From positions 4,063,001-4,127,000 of the forward strand of contig NW_026944385.1 in assembly GCF_033439725.1 (NCBI RefSeq): a stretch of DNA of 64,000 nt, read 5' to 3'. The notes below the pieces were generated by a model. It saw nothing but the letters and a program-made list of their open reading frames with translations, was not told the origin of the DNA and searched no databases. Position numbers and translations under genes: made by a program. The DNA is from Neurospora tetraspora. Its lineage: Eukaryota; Ascomycota; Sordariomycetes; Sordariales; Sordariaceae. Of this stretch, positions 48,232 to 57,956 are shown one piece after another. Each line of letters starts with the position of its first letter. The first letter of the stretch is position 1.

Positions 48232-48489
48232 CTAAATGGGGAAGCTCGAATTGCTAATGAAGGAAAGTGTCTGATAAGTTTGGCGATAGGATAGTAAGCA
48301 AGCGCGCGGCACGTCGTGGTTGAGGATGTGGTATTGGTCGTACCAAAAGCGCAGAGCGTACAGCTGCAAATCGGTAAATCTGACGTGCTTGGCTTCGATA
48401 CTAAACTGGAGGGCAGCGTTCTCGGCGGGGTTGTTGCTCAGCTCCTTCAGGAGGCTGGCAGTGGTCGTGGGCTTCATGTTGGTCGACAT
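48232..48489 (-). CDS. Truncated paralogue of the 46373-46837 protein
   Basis: 85 aa from ATG at 48489 (MSTNMKPTTTASLLKELSNN). It matches the intact copy through FTDLQLYALRFWYDQYHILN and weakly through LLSYRQTYQTLS, then ends at a stop where the intact copy continues for ~70 residues. The upstream ~150 bp also match (tgcttgtttggtttgtgttc is in both), and a TATATAAA box lies at 48725-48732 (-). It is either a degraded copy or a short form that may still be made. Confidence 0.5.
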   Translation of the reverse strand: MSTNMKPTTTASLLKELSNNPAENAALQFSIEAKHVRFTDLQLYALRFWYDQYHILNHDVPRACLLSYRQTYQTLSFISNSSFPI

Positions 48490-48791
48490 GGTGTAGCTTG
48501 GTTGTGCTGATAAAGTCGACGAAGGTCTTGATGAATGCTTGTTTGGTTTGTGTTCGAGGTGATGAACAACTTGAGGTTGGCTTGCGTTGTGTTTTGAAAT
48601 CGATTTGTCGGAGATCTTGAAGTAGGCTGTAAGCGAAGAAGGGTCTATATCCAATTGATTGGGTAGAAAAGTGTGTGATTGATGGGGAGAAGAGAAGACC
48701 TCCCAAAAGCGTGGGGAGGCCAGGTTTATATACAGGGCATTTCGTGACAAACCTGGCTTCCAATCAGCCATCTGTGAATGCCTTCTTTCCC

Positions 48792-49151
48792 TCATACTGT
48801 TGGCCACCTTCGTTGTATCGCTTGGATCCTTCTCGTCGTCGCGATGCCTTCCTTCTCAACACAAGGGGCGTGCCTTCTATATATGTGTCGCTGTTCCCCA
48901 TGGCGGGAAGTCAAAAGAATGGAGGTAACCGGGGAATCTTTCCCTATAGTGCCCGGAAATGCAATTCCACGGTGCACTTGTTGTCTTGGGCTCGACGCTT
49001 TTGTGTATCTGGAAACTTTTGGGTAGGTAAAACCATGGGATCGATCGAGTGTCTTGTCTGAACTACACCCATTCATGCCTGCCATATCTTCACCCACCAT
49101 CATGACGTACATGACAAAGGCTGAGATGAATGTTCCTGATTGAGACGACAT
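48792..49151 (-). CDS. Doubtful frame starting MSSQ
   Basis: ATG at 49151 opens a 119-residue frame (MSSQSGTFISAFVMYVMMVG). The start resembles that of the gene at 49657 (MSSQQDF), and the spacing repeats that of the neighbours, but the rest has the look of translated non-coding DNA. Confidence 0.25.
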   Translation of the reverse strand: MSSQSGTFISAFVMYVMMVGEDMAGMNGCSSDKTLDRSHGFTYPKVSRYTKASSPRQQVHRGIAFPGTIGKDSPVTSILLTSRHGEQRHIYRRHAPCVEKEGIATTRRIQAIQRRWPTV

Positions 49152-49351
49152 CTTGTCTTGCTATCTAGGCAAACTGTCCAGTCCACCTTCCATAATACCG
49201 CCAGGCATTGCCCAACCTAGGTACCTACCCTACTAAGCCGTTCCCAAAACCTGCTCTGGAAACCCCTCTAGCAAAAGCATTCGCGGAATCTCGTGATTTC
49301 TTTACATGGTGTTTTGGGTCATGTTCTCTCTGGCCTTTCGGCTGGGCCTCA

Positions 49352-49657
49352 CTACACGGTCACTACGTGTAGTAGTAACCTTGGCGGCCGGCGCTTGTGC
49401 TGGCTACACGTAAGAGTGTTGTGAGCAGGGACGGCTGAGTCCGCGGCATCGTTGGTACCTTCCTCGGCGGTGGTGGTTGAGGTCTTCTCCTGGCCAGAGA
49501 TAGTGTGAGGGATATGGGTGGTAGTCGAGGCCTCAGTCTGGTGCTCCTGGCCAGGAGCAACCTCGATGACAAAATGATGACTGTTCGTGTTGTTCAGAAG
49601 GGTACGCGGAATGCGCACCGTGATCTGAACGGTGACAAAATCCTGCTGGGACGACAT
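49352..49657 (-). CDS. Small orphan protein, left partner of divergent pair
   Basis: 101 aa from ATG at 49657: MSSQQDFVTVQITVRIPRTL, then HHFVIEVAPGQEHQTE, a Thr-rich part and a basic end (HKRRPPRLLLHVVTV). A TATA-like box (attttata, 50128-50135) lies ~470 bp upstream in the inverted duplication. The start and strand-rich N-terminus loosely resemble the gene at 51144-51317, with which it shares duplicated upstream DNA. Function unknown. Confidence 0.5.
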   Translation of the reverse strand: MSSQQDFVTVQITVRIPRTLLNNTNSHHFVIEVAPGQEHQTEASTTTHIPHTISGQEKTSTTTAEEGTNDAADSAVPAHNTLTCSQHKRRPPRLLLHVVTV

Positions 49658-49805
49658 CTTGTGTGGATGAGGTGGGTTCTGAATGTGGAATACCGTTGAA
49701 GTGTGTTAGCTACCTCTATATACGGCGACGAAGACAAGATGGTGATGTCCTAGGGGAAAATAAAACAAGAGACTGGATAGCCTTTGGGTGGAACCAAATT
49801 TGTAC

Positions 49806-50230
49806 TTAGAATTTGTAGCGTTTATTTTTGCCTATGTACTGATACACCTGTTGATTGTGTCGCTGTTGATGTGTTTGTCTTGTTTCTGACGTTGTCATAG
49901 TGGATGTTGTCGTTGCTGATGTGATCGTTGATGATGCTGTCTCTATCGTTGTTTTCCGATTGTATGCTATCAATGATGGTTGATCGTTTGCATGTGTCAA
50001 CTCCAAGCTTGGTGGCAGGTAGGTGAAGAAGTTCGCTGTTCGGTCAAAGTTGAAATTCCTGGTGATCAAGATAAGGATGATGAGAGAAGGGAAAAATGGT
50101 AGTAGAGAAATGGAGGGGAGGGGGGGGATTTTATACTTTAAAAATCAGGAATTTTGGACCAAGGTTTGGTTCTGGATAAGACCCTTCACCAACCATGGAA
50201 CCATCTGGTCCAAGAAGAGAGACGGGGTGA
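49806..50230. repeat. Left arm of an inverted duplication
   Basis: Read on the minus strand it matches ~50520-50950 on the plus strand. It includes GGTGAAGGGTC and CAAACCTTGGTCC, the TATA region (AAAGTATAAAATCC), a CT-rich leader (CCCCTCCATTTCTC) and the frame LITRNFNFDRTANFFTYLPP to NDQPSLIAYNRKTTI. The ends are approximate. Confidence 0.75.
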
Positions 50231-50519
50231 ATGCCACTCCCGTACGTAGCCGGATAACAGAACCTGAGCCGTCCCGGATGATACTATACACCGGACTTGC
50301 CATGTAGAACCTGAAATGGGCTATGGTATGGGTGCCTTGCGCCTTGAAGCTGAATTCTTGCCCGGTAGTTCGTGATGCGGCGCTGCAGTGAAGATCGATA
50401 TGAAGGAAGCTGTAACGGGTCTAACCAACAGGCGGGTTCTGGTACTCCACGATGTATTGGTAACAGTAGGTAACATTCACCCGATTTCGTTCCTTGGACA
50501 AGGCTAAATGGTTCCGTGT

Positions 50520-50950
50520 TGGGTGGTGAAAGGTCTTGTTCAAACCTCCCATGGAGGATGGTGAAGGGTCCAGCGTGTCCAAACCATAACCTTGGTCCGC
50601 CCCGGTGGCAGAAATTGCTGTTCCTTAGAGTATAAGATCCCTCCGTCCCCATTTCTCCGTTGCCAGTTCTTTCTTTCTCCCATCATCATCATCATCATCA
50701 TCATCTTGATCAGCGGAAATTTCGACCTCGACCGAATAACCCACCACTTCCTGACCTATCTGTCACCAAGCTTGCAAGGAGTTGACAAACGATCAACCAT
50801 CACTGATAGCCTTCAACCGCAAAACAACCATAACGACAATACCAGCAACGACAAACATCAACAACAACAACATCAAACCCATACCACTACCAAGAGCACC
50901 TATAGGGGTAAAAGATACCAAACCTGCAAATTGCAAGTACAAAAATAGTA
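50520..50950. repeat. Right arm of the inverted duplication
   Basis: Plus-strand counterpart of 49806-50230: GGTGAAGGGTC, CAAACCATAACCTTGGTCC, TATAAGATCC (TATA at 50631-50638), CCCATTTCTCC, an ATC microsatellite (~50683-50707), then the frame LISGNFDLDRITHHFLTYLS and NDQPSLIAFNRKTTI, here separated by a frame change. The arms face away from a ~290-bp centre. Confidence 0.75.
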
Positions 50951-51143
50951 TGTCCGCCCCCTTCTCTCCTCCTGAGAAATCGACCATCCAGTCTCCCTCC
51001 CTCACCACCTACATAGATATAGATATATATATAAATCTAACACCTTTCCACAGTTCTTTTCCCTACCTACAGGTACCATCACCACAACCACTTGACTACC
51101 TCTACTTACGGTACCCTTCCTTAAGCAACCAAGAAACGTCACA

Positions 51144-51317
51144 ATGAGCGCCAACCAATTCACCATCGCCATGATTCCCCACACCTCATCGAGCTACCGG
51201 GTCACCGTGACCGTGACCGTCACCGGCGCCGTCATCGTCACCATCACTCCAACCACCGAGGACGCCAACAATTACACCATGGAGGCGGAGTGGTGGTCGA
51301 GGCCTTATCGGGGGTAA
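51144..51317 (+). CDS. Very small orphan protein, right partner of divergent pair
   Basis: 57 aa from ATG at 51144 to TAA at 51315-51317: MSANQFTIAMIPHTSSSYRV, then alternating VTVTVTVTGAVIVTITPT, then NNYTMEAEWWSRPYRG. The middle looks like beta strands. The ATG follows a pyrimidine-rich leader and a TATA box ~510 bp upstream, mirroring the arrangement at 49657. Function unknown. Confidence 0.45.
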   Translation: MSANQFTIAMIPHTSSSYRVTVTVTVTGAVIVTITPTTEDANNYTMEAEWWSRPYRG

Positions 51318-52028
51318 GGGAAGGATGATAGGGCGGGGGATGAGGATTTTAGCAGTTGTGGTAGAAGATAAGTTGTAGTGGAGAGGGGTAGGTAGGAAAG
51401 AAGAAGGAAAATGGGATTTGAATCGGATGTACATGATGAAGGCTATGGAAGGGGGAATGGTTAGCCAGTATCACGAGCATGAGTTCCCGGATCTCATGTT
51501 AAGGTACATTACCTGAGGTAGCCATAGTATTTACCATTGCACGTTTCCAAACCAAAAGACTGCCCTGTCCAAATCGAGTCATGCACTAAATCAGAGAAAC
51601 GTATGTCGTGCCTTGAAAATCCCATGGTTTTGAGCTGAATCGGAGGTTCTTTCTTCTAACCACAATCCCATTCGTCTTCCCATTGCTCCCGCAAATGCGC
51701 CCTTATAAAATCATAGATGATGAATAGTACATGTATGTGTGTATGTGTCGTCCGCCCATCCACATCCACATCCACATCCACACAAAGCCTTCTGCTTTAG
51801 CTGTGGTTGTGGCGTCGGTCAGTCCATTTTGTCTTTCCCGTTTTCCCTTTTCCCTTGTTGTTGTACTTGTACACCCGTAGCCAAACACATGTCGGCTACC
51901 TATGCTTGATGGTGTGCCACTCTACCCAGGGGCTACATAGTAGTATATATATGCATTTCTCATCTGATGTTTATCGTTCAGGAGGTGTTACAATGACTGC
52001 TGGTTGCTCTTTTTTTATGTTTGGTGCT
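51318..52028. other. Interval between the orphan gene and COQ1
   Basis: Convergent 3' flanks. A short CATCCA-type repeat lies near 51757-51781. No gene is seen. Confidence 0.5.
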
Positions 52029-53463
52029 TTACTTGTTGCGCTTTATCGTCTTGACGGCCATTTCTATTAGGCCATCCTTGGCCTCGCTGTCTGGGAATCC
52101 GCTGATGGCCTCGATGGCCTTTTCAACGTAATCCTGAGCGAGAGCACGGGTCTGCTCAATACCGTTGCTCTGGAGAACCAACTCTCTTGCCTGTTCATGA
52201 CCATGTTAGCAATTGTGTGTGAGATCAGACCGCAAGCAGGGCGGGGAAACGTACCCTAGCAGCGTCACCCTCCTTCTCAAACTTCCTGCCAACCAATGGA
52301 CCAAGCTCCGGCATGGTCTTCCAGGCAAACAGTAGAGGGGCAGTCGCCAAGCCAAGCTCTAGATCAGCACCGGCAGGCTTGCCCAACTCCTTCTCACTGC
52401 GAGTGTAGTCCAGCATGTCGTCGACCAGCTGGAAAGCCAAGCCGAGGTTCTTGCCATACAGATAAGCAGCATCCACGGTCGCCGCATCAGAGCCGCCCAG
52501 CAGCGCAGCCGCGCGACAGCTCTTGCTGATCAGGGAAGCAGTCTTGAGGTAGGTCTTTTGGAGGTAGTAGGTGAGAGTCTCCTCGGACCACTTGGGGTTC
52601 TTTTCGTCGCGAGCCGTGTTCTTGAGCTGCATGAACTCGCCCTCGACAAGGTTGGCAATGACGGTAGCGAGGAGCTCGACAACTTCGGCATGGCGGAGGC
52701 GGGCAAGGGCGACGGAAGCTCTGCCGAGAAGGAAGTCACCGGCCAGAACGGCCATCTTGTTTCCGAACTCGAGGTTGGCGGAGGGGGCGCCGCGGCGGGA
52801 CTCGGAGTGATCGATAACGTCGTCGTGAAGGAGCGAGGCGGTATGGATCAGCTCGGTGATCTCGGCAAGTCGTCGTTGGGAGGGCAGGATATCGGTATCT
52901 GCGGGAGTGGTCTCGGAGGCGGGAATGGCGGCGGAAGGGTTGAAGTCGGAGAGGATGTTGAGAGGCGAGATCGAGGTATCAATGGCAGCCGAGGCCTGGA
53001 GAGTCGATTGTTGCCTTTGAGGGGCCTTGGGGCACAAAACGGTGGCGCGAGACATGAGGAGGACGATTAATGGGCGCACATGCTTTCCCTCGGCCTGTGT
53101 GTAGTACTTGGCGGCGCGGTCAAGCGAGGGGTGGCCAGAACCCAGGAGTTTGCGGATGTTGCCTGTTAGGAACTTCATCTCGCCGGCGACGAGACGGAGA
53201 GGGTCAATGGTGGGCAGACCGTCGGTGCCCTTGATGGCCTTGTTCACGGCATTGTTGACGATGTTGCCGGCAACCGAGACAGCGGCAGCCCATGCCGAGT
53301 CGTTCTTCTTGGTGTTGTGGTAGAGGGCCTTGGACTGCCGTATCCTCCGCTCGAGGGGAACCACTGGCTTTGTCCTTGTTCTAAGGCTTTGTACGGCACA
53401 TCTCGACTGTGTAAGACCAAGACCGGTCCGAACCACCGAAGCCGCTCCCGTCCGGAGCTGCAT
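52029..53463 (-). CDS. COQ1: Mitochondrial polyprenyl diphosphate synthase (ubiquinone side chain)
   Basis: Makes the long polyprenyl chain of ubiquinone from isopentenyl diphosphate, at the mitochondrial inner membrane. Two exons, 53463-52255 and 52190-52029, with intron 52191-52254 (gtacgt ... gctaac ... gaacag); 456 aa. The N-terminus is a typical presequence rich in Arg, Ser and Thr. Both aspartate-rich motifs are intact: DDVID at 214-218 followed by HSESRRG, and DDMLD at 348-352 in LVDDMLDYTRSEKELGKP. The conserved EGKHVRPL lies at ~125. An insert at ~145-195, rich in Ser, Thr and Pro, is longer than in yeast Coq1 and common in filamentous fungi. The spliced C-terminus ends IEMAVKTIKRNK. 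Confidence 0.94.
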
Positions 53464-54262
53464 GTTTCCCGTGTTTCCCGCGCACGTCCTTCTTGTCGAG
53501 AAGGACCAATTGACTGTTTAGTGTTTCAGTGCAAGCGTCTCTTGCATGGAGGGATGTTTCCGGAGCTGGGATGCGACTGTCGTGGTGTTGAGGACCGATC
53601 GGGTGGTGGCAGGAAGTCGGTCGAGGAAGTAAATAAAAACAGCTCTCTCTTTGGTTTTCGTCGGGTGTGACGGGTCACTGGTTGAGCAGTAGATGGACTT
53701 TTTCTGTGGTCGTGTGGTGGCACTACAAGTACAGTACTCGGCGGCTCAGCCCAAGTGTCCGGGCAAGTGGGTGTGGTGGACGGTGGTGGTGGTCTTCGGT
53801 AGGTCCGATGGGCGTTACAACAACTGCGATCACTTAACTGCGACTGCTCCTCATCCGATCCCGAAAGCTCCATCCACCAAAAATTTGGCGCTCGGATCAT
53901 CACCTTTCTCAGCGGATGCCCCTCTCTGCAGGTCCAAAAGCTTGGCATTGCGGCATTTGTCCCTATTCTGTGGCTGAAAGAGGCTGAAGCTGGGGAAATT
54001 GCCAAGAACTGCGAGTGATTCGAGGCTGGTGATGCAGATCATCTTCCACTTTCAGGCAAGCTCCATTCAAGCTCCATCCGAGCTCCAGCAACGTGGAGGA
54101 CTCCACTGCACCTCATTGAGTGACAACATCAGGAACAGCTTCCGAGGATCACATCAACGACATTGGAACACTTCAGCCTGTTGGTATTTGAAACAGAAAC
54201 AAGTGTTCAATCGGCTTAGTGAACATATCTCAACATCGTACGCACACAAATCACACATTATC

Positions 54263-55111
54263 ATGGTCCTCCTCACAGTGACCCCTTCCATTTTGGAAGC
54301 TCTCCAATGTGTTCAAGATGCGCCAAGTAAACTGCAGCGAGATGGCGAACCGTCACTCAGCGATGCCAATATCGGTGCACCCATCTCACATGGCCAGATC
54401 ATGGATTTGTGGAATTTACTCAAAGCCGGTGACAATAAAAAGTACAGCTTGGAGATACTGTTGAGAGGTTCCAGGGTTTATGTGCCTCCACCACCGCCGA
54501 AGCCTGAGCCGGTAAGTCGACCTCTCACTTCCCCATCATGGGAGACATAGCTAACTCTCGTCAAGTCCGATGAATACAAAGCGTTGATGGCTAGACTCTG
54601 CCGTGATGAGGAGGAGCGCGCTTACGAGCGCATGATCAACCCCGTCCCACCAATGGAAACCTTCTCGCAACGTTTCCCATCTAGCGCGGGCATGGCTCGG
54701 GCATTCGCCGAAGCCAACAGACCTACCCGAAAGGAAGACATGGGCGACGATGATGTGACTTATGACGAGGTACACCGCCAACTGATGCTCATCTTCAACT
54801 TCATGGTCACCATTCTAGGCGTGGCAGCTACTCTTTGGATTTTGGCGCGTTGGTGGAGCACTCCGGCTAGGATATTCCTCACAATGGGTGGCAGTATCAT
54901 TGCAGGTGTTGCTGAAGTTGCCCTGTATTCGGGCTACGTGTGGCATCTCGGTCAGGCGAAGAAGAAGGACAAGACTTTCAAGGAAGTCAAGGAGGTGGTT
55001 CAGACGTGGGTCGTTGGTCCGGAAGAGAAAGAGGCAGCGGGCAAGCCGATTGCAATTGAGGGCAAAGAGTCTACGCCCGAGGACACAAACCTGAGAAGAC
55101 GCAAGAAATAG
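54263..55111 (+). CDS. VMA12-like V-ATPase assembly factor (ER membrane)
   Basis: Resembles yeast Vma12/Vph2, the ER membrane protein that helps assemble the V-ATPase Vo sector. Two exons, 54263-54511 and 54566-55111; intron 54512-54565 has gtaagt, a gctaac branch and gtcaag. 264 aa. The N-terminal cytosolic part includes the family-like LLRGSRVYVPPPPPKPEP, then YKALMARLCRDEEERAYERM. Two membrane segments follow at ~156-177 and ~185-207, and a charged tail ends in LRRRKK. Length and order fit the family. The ATG at 54263 is followed by an open frame; upstream in-frame codons are leader. Confidence 0.8.
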
Positions 55112-55304
55112 CTCTAAACTGAGTTACTAGTAACTTGTCGATAGACTCAATCAATGCACATATCAATAGAGGGTGTGGGAAGATGATTCTGGGGGTTTGT
55201 TTACTTTGGCGATTGCTTGCAGGGATCCGAAGTCGCTGTGGTGGGCCCCACGTCATTGAGCGTTGTACTTGGCGATGGCTTGGCAGCGTGAACTCGCGTA
55301 CCAG

Positions 55305-55310
55305 ACGCGT
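55305..55310. promoter_or_regulatory. MCB-type ACGCGT site upstream of the Eco1-like gene
   Basis: One perfect ACGCGT (MluI cell-cycle box core) 200 bp before the ATG at 55510. In fungi MBF binds such sites to drive G1/S genes, including cohesion and replication genes. A single hexamer can occur by chance. Confidence 0.35.
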
Positions 55311-55509
55311 CGCGGTTCACGTAATGCCCATTCCAATCCCTGCGAAGAGGAAAGTTCACGCGGGGCGCAGTCGCATTTTGCGCAAAACCAATTTCTCGAA
55401 AGTAAACAAAACAGCAAAGAACTGCCACTTTGGTCAAATCGCCTTTCCAGTCATCTCCCCAAACTGCCACAATCGACACGAAAAATCACAAAAGACGATC
55501 AGGTCGACA

Positions 55510-56271
55510 ATGTCGGCAGAAGTAGTCGAGACGGGTCAGACGACGCAACAGCGCAAGAAGCCGATTCGAACATATGGCAGGCGATCTGCCGCCGCCGCCG
55601 CCAAAGGAGACTCGAAATCCTCGACGCCACGACAGCTGAGTCCAGAAGACACACCAGCACCACAGCTACCGCCGCCGCCCAGCTCACCAGGCACCATTCC
55701 TCCGTCCGACGAATGCCCAAAGCCAAACGCGCCCAAGTCCGGATCGATACTGTCTTACTTCAAGGCAAAGCCCAAGACAGCCGCACCCAGTAAAGCGACT
55801 ACGCCCGCACCATCTGCCTCCGAAGAGTTGATATCGACACCTCCTTCGCCGCCGCCTTCTAGCTCCGGACAGAGAAAGCGCCGCAGATTGACCACCCGTC
55901 CCACCTTCGACGATGCACACGATGGTGAAAATCAAGATTGCAAGAAAATGAAGGAAAATGGGGACGAGACACCAGGAGCGGAGAATAGGACACCGATCGT
56001 CACGCCTTCAGCCTCTCAAACCGAGACCGATTCTACAGGAACTACAACCTCGAAACAGCTTGTTGCCAAAAAGAAGCGAACATCAAAGACCCCAACAAAG
56101 GAAATGGTGCAGACCACCTTGAGCCTCGCTATTGGTGAAGCACGGCCCCAGTTCATTGTTTGCAAAGAGTGCAGTATGCTCTACAACTACCTGAATGACA
56201 AGGACCGGAGAGACCACAAGAGGGTACACGCGGCTTATATCCGGAGCAAAAACAAGGAATTAAATCCGTGA
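55510..56271 (+). CDS. Eco1/ESCO-type zinc-finger protein lacking the acetyltransferase domain
   Basis: 253 aa from ATG at 55510. A long disordered part rich in Pro, Ser and Lys carries SGSILSYFKAKPK, similar to a PCNA-interacting (PIP) box except for the missing Gln. Near the end are VQTTLSLAIG (a second PIP-like spot, as in yeast Eco1's IQSKLQV) and the zinc finger CKECSMLYNYLNDKDRRDHK RVH (C-x2-C-x14-H-x3-H), typical of the N-terminal finger of cohesin acetyltransferases. The frame then stops at 56271 with SKNKELNP. The next gene begins at 56508, leaving no room for the ~150-residue acetyltransferase domain, and no GNAT-like sequence is seen. The role is therefore unclear: a finger-only relative or a split gene. 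Confidence 0.75.
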   Translation: MSAEVVETGQTTQQRKKPIRTYGRRSAAAAAKGDSKSSTPRQLSPEDTPAPQLPPPPSSPGTIPPSDECPKPNAPKSGSILSYFKAKPKTAAPSKATTPAPSASEELISTPPSPPPSSSGQRKRRRLTTRPTFDDAHDGENQDCKKMKENGDETPGAENRTPIVTPSASQTETDSTGTTTSKQLVAKKKRTSKTPTKEMVQTTLSLAIGEARPQFIVCKECSMLYNYLNDKDRRDHKRVHAAYIRSKNKELNP

Positions 56272-56507
56272 ATAATGTCTGGACGGATCTCGCAACGCCC
56301 CTTTGATTTTGGATGATCTGCAAACTCCTGCCAAGGAACGGTTCATTAGCGCATCACCACTTTGGGGCGGTTACATCATTGATGTTGTTTGTTCAGACCT
56401 CTGGGAAACTACAAAATGATCATGATGGTTCCGTCTAGACAGGCCTCGGCAATAGGACATAGTATTACGGTCATCTAAAGTAACCAAGTGCCTACAAAGT
56501 CGACAAC

Positions 56508-57956
56508 ATGGTCTACCAGCACGGAAACAACCACGACATTCCGGACGAGCATCGGGTGCATAAGTAAGAACACTCTCTCAACCGCCGACAAGTCGTCATA
56601 CATGATGGGCTGAATCCTAACAATTCCAGGCCTGGAGCATGGCTGCCCGCAGACCACCGCATCCTCAAACACTGGCTCGGCCACCATGTCAAACACGTCG
56701 ACAAGGTCGGCGAGCAAGAGCTGATTCCCGTTCTCAAGGAGTTCCAGGATCTCATCGAGAACAACACCCGCATCCACATGTACTTCTGCTCCATGTGGGA
56801 CGAAGTCCCTCACAAGCCCCCTTACAACAGAGACGTTACCGGCCAAAGCCAAATCCGGGACTACAAGCACATGCTCCAAGTGCTGAACCACGTCTTTGGC
56901 CGGGCACCCGAGTGGACCGATGCCGCAGCGGGCGTCGGCATGGTCGGCGTCCCTCTCGCCGCCATCTTCGACTACGCCTCCAGCACACCCAGCGGGCACG
57001 CTGCCTTCCTAGATCCCGACGTGAACCGCATGCTCAAGAAGATCCTAAACGAATGGGGCAAGTACCTCAAATCCCCGGACTCCGTCTCCGTCCTCGGCAA
57101 CCACCGCGCCGGCTGGTTCGGCGAAGTAGGCTACAAAGACCTGATGGAAGTGGCCAACGCCGCCGCCGGCACCTCGTACAAGTTCGAAGAAATGTACCAG
57201 TGCGATCCCTCGGCGCCCAACTACGGCTTCAAATCCTGGGACGACTTCTTCACCCGGCGCTTCGTGCCTTCGGCCCGCCCCGTCGCCTCGCCCGAGGATA
57301 ATCTGGTGGTGGCCAACGCGTGCGAGTCCAAACCCTACGCTCTGGCCCACGACGTCCATCTGCGCGACAAGTTCTGGGTCAAAGGCCAGCCGTACTCGGT
57401 CCTGGACATGCTCGCGCACGACCCGCTCAGCGAGCACTTCGCCGGCGGGACCGTCTACCAGGCCTTTTTGTCGGCGCTTTCGTATCACCGGTGGCACGCG
57501 CCCGTGTCGGGAACTATCAAGCGTGCGTATGTCGAGGACGGGACGTATTTCTCTGAGCCGCTCTTCCCGGCTAGTGGTGCATCTGATGATCTTTCAGTGG
57601 ACAGCACGGGCAGGGAAGGCGAGTACGAGATCCTGCAAAAGGGGATCACGGCGAGCCAGGGGTACTTGACGGCGTTGGCGACGAGGGCGATCATCTTCAT
57701 TGAGGCGGAGGCGAAGGAGATTGGGTTGATGGCGTTCATCGGGGTGGGGATGGACGAGGTTAGTTCGTGCGAGATCACGGTTAAGGAGGGGCAGAGGGTT
57801 GAGAAGGGGGATGAGTTGGGTATGTTCCACTTTGGAGGATCGACGCATTGTTTGGTGTTCAATAAGGATGTTGGGAAGAAGTTACAGGGTTTCCCGAAGG
57901 TCGGGAGGGAGGAGAATGTGCCGGTTAGGGCGAGGTTGTGTGCTGTTGGGAAGTGA
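56508..57956 (+). CDS. Phosphatidylserine-decarboxylase-family pyruvoyl enzyme (PsiD-like group)
   Basis: Two exons, 56508-56563 and 56630-57956; intron 56564-56629 (gtaaga ... cctaacaattccag). 460 aa. Residues ~20-200 match the helical domain found before the catalytic part in fungal soluble members (ADHRILKHWLGHHVKHVDKV, HMYFCSMWDEVPHK). The catalytic part has WDDFFTRRF, the conserved His in YHRWHAPVSG, and the self-cleavage site FHFGGSTH; cleavage between G422 and S423 would leave a pyruvoyl group. Glycine-glycine-serine-threonine replaces the LGST of classical enzymes. No mitochondrial presequence or membrane segment is seen, which fits this cytosolic group. Some members decarboxylate amino acids rather than phosphatidylserine, so the substrate is open. 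Confidence 0.88.

Noticed and set aside
52558-53070. 170-residue plus-strand frame opposite COQ1
   Set aside because: Antisense shadow within a clearly coding exon.
55135-55509. Upstream in-frame extension of the Eco1-like gene
   Set aside because: Begins at TTG and includes the ACGCGT promoter region; the first good ATG with a protein-like start is at 55510.
57045-57497. 150-residue minus-strand frame opposite the decarboxylase
   Set aside because: Antisense shadow; the plus strand has the conserved catalytic motifs.
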